From: Clostridiaceae bacterium
Lineage (GTDB): Bacteria > Bacillota_A > Clostridia > Clostridiales > Clostridiaceae
Direction of reading: 5' to 3'
Length of the DNA: 15,298 bases
NCBI GenBank assembly: GCA_029256485.1
Contig: JAQSXU010000082.1
Location: 1 to 15,298 of the forward strand
The notes beneath the pieces are model-generated. The model was given only the letters and a program-made list of their open reading frames with translations, was not told where the DNA came from and did no database searches. The position numbers were made by a program, and so were the translations under genes. How positions within the stretch are numbered: position 1 is the first letter of the stretch; each line of letters opens with the position of its first letter. Below are positions 14,944 to 15,298 of the stretch, piece by piece.

Positions 14944-15298
14944 TTAAAATTTTTTAAGCTTACGATATAAGGTCATTTTAGGTATGCCCAATTTTTCTGC
15001 AGTTTTAGCTTTATTTCCTTTAAATTTTTTCAATGTATCTTCTATAATATCTTTTTCAACCTTCCAGAGTATATCCTTTAAATTTCCATTATCCTCAAAA
15101 AGTGTTTTTCTATAATCCTGAATATTAAAGTTTAAACTTGACTTTATTATATATTCTGGTATATCTTCCACACTGACAACATTAGCTTTGGTGATTACAG
15201 CAATACGTTCAACAATATTTTTAAGTTCTCTAATATTTCCTGGCCAATAATAATTAGTCAGCACATTAATTGACTCATCAGAAAATTTCTTATATATC
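14944..15298 (-). CDS. Sigma-54 dependent activator, C-terminal part (cut by window edge)
   Basis: The frame stays open to the right edge; 117 residues are visible. The first part is the end of the AAA+ domain, with YYWPGNIRELKNIVERI, the well-known WPGN(I/V)REL signature. The last about 40 residues form a Fis-type helix-turn-helix (a KGNKAKTAEKLGIPKMTLYRKL-like stretch), which places the DNA-binding domain at the C-terminus. The domain order thus differs from the two LevR-type activators in this window, whose DNA-binding domain is N-terminal. The sensor domain lies off the window, so its signal and target are unknown. No sigma-54 promoter is visible in front of hydG, so hydG is not an obvious target. 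Confidence 0.9.
   Translation of the reverse strand, partial: IYKKFSDESINVLTNYYWPGNIRELKNIVERIAVITKANVVSVEDIPEYIIKSSLNFNIQDYRKTLFEDNGNLKDILWKVEKDIIEDTLKKFKGNKAKTAEKLGIPKMTLYRKLKKF

Overview
The window is AT-rich chromosomal DNA with purine-rich GGAGG-type ribosome-binding sites. It carries an [FeFe]-hydrogenase maturase (HydG) and several sigma-54 activators next to a PTS, which points to an anaerobic, hydrogen-producing Firmicute of the Clostridium type. No species can be named from the sequence alone.

Layout, left to right. (1) 1-1016, minus: the N-terminal 338 residues of a LevR-type sigma-54 activator; the rest lies off the left edge. (2) 1279-2956, plus: an overlapping two-gene unit encoding a DUF2157-type membrane protein and a GDYXXLXY-type protein, facing a terminator hairpin. 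(3) 3060-10102, minus: an eight-gene sugar operon. In transcription order it is PTS EIIA (celC), a short GrdB-like protein, PTS EIIB (celA), PTS EIIC (celB), an unknown four-helix membrane protein, a GH1 phospho-beta-glycosidase, a GH4 phospho-beta-glucosidase and a GH170/DUF871 (MupG-type) hydrolase. (4) 10103-10342: the control region, with a -24/-12 sigma-54 promoter, a terminator for the upstream regulator gene and a cluster of repeated nonamers that look like activator sites. (5) 10343-13069, minus: a complete 908-residue LevR/CelR-type activator. (6) 13204-14616, minus: hydG, with terminators on both sides. (7) 14944-15298, minus: the C-terminal end of another sigma-54 activator (AAA+ end plus Fis-type helix-turn-helix).

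How it should work (inference from families and layout): the EIIA/EIIB/EIIC permease imports and phosphorylates a beta-linked disaccharide such as cellobiose or an amino-sugar analogue. The GH1, GH4 and GH170 enzymes split the 6-phospho-disaccharides. The 908-residue activator carries PTS-phosphorylatable domains, so it can sense PTS flux and switch on the operon through RNA polymerase with sigma-54. Two intercistronic stem-loops, both better paired on the transcribed strand, may set unequal mRNA levels along the operon.

The most unexpected element is the stand-alone 176-residue GrdB-like protein between EIIA and EIIB. It matches the N-terminal half of the glycine/betaine/sarcosine reductase selenoprotein B but lacks the selenocysteine-bearing half, and nothing else in the window belongs to amino-acid reduction.
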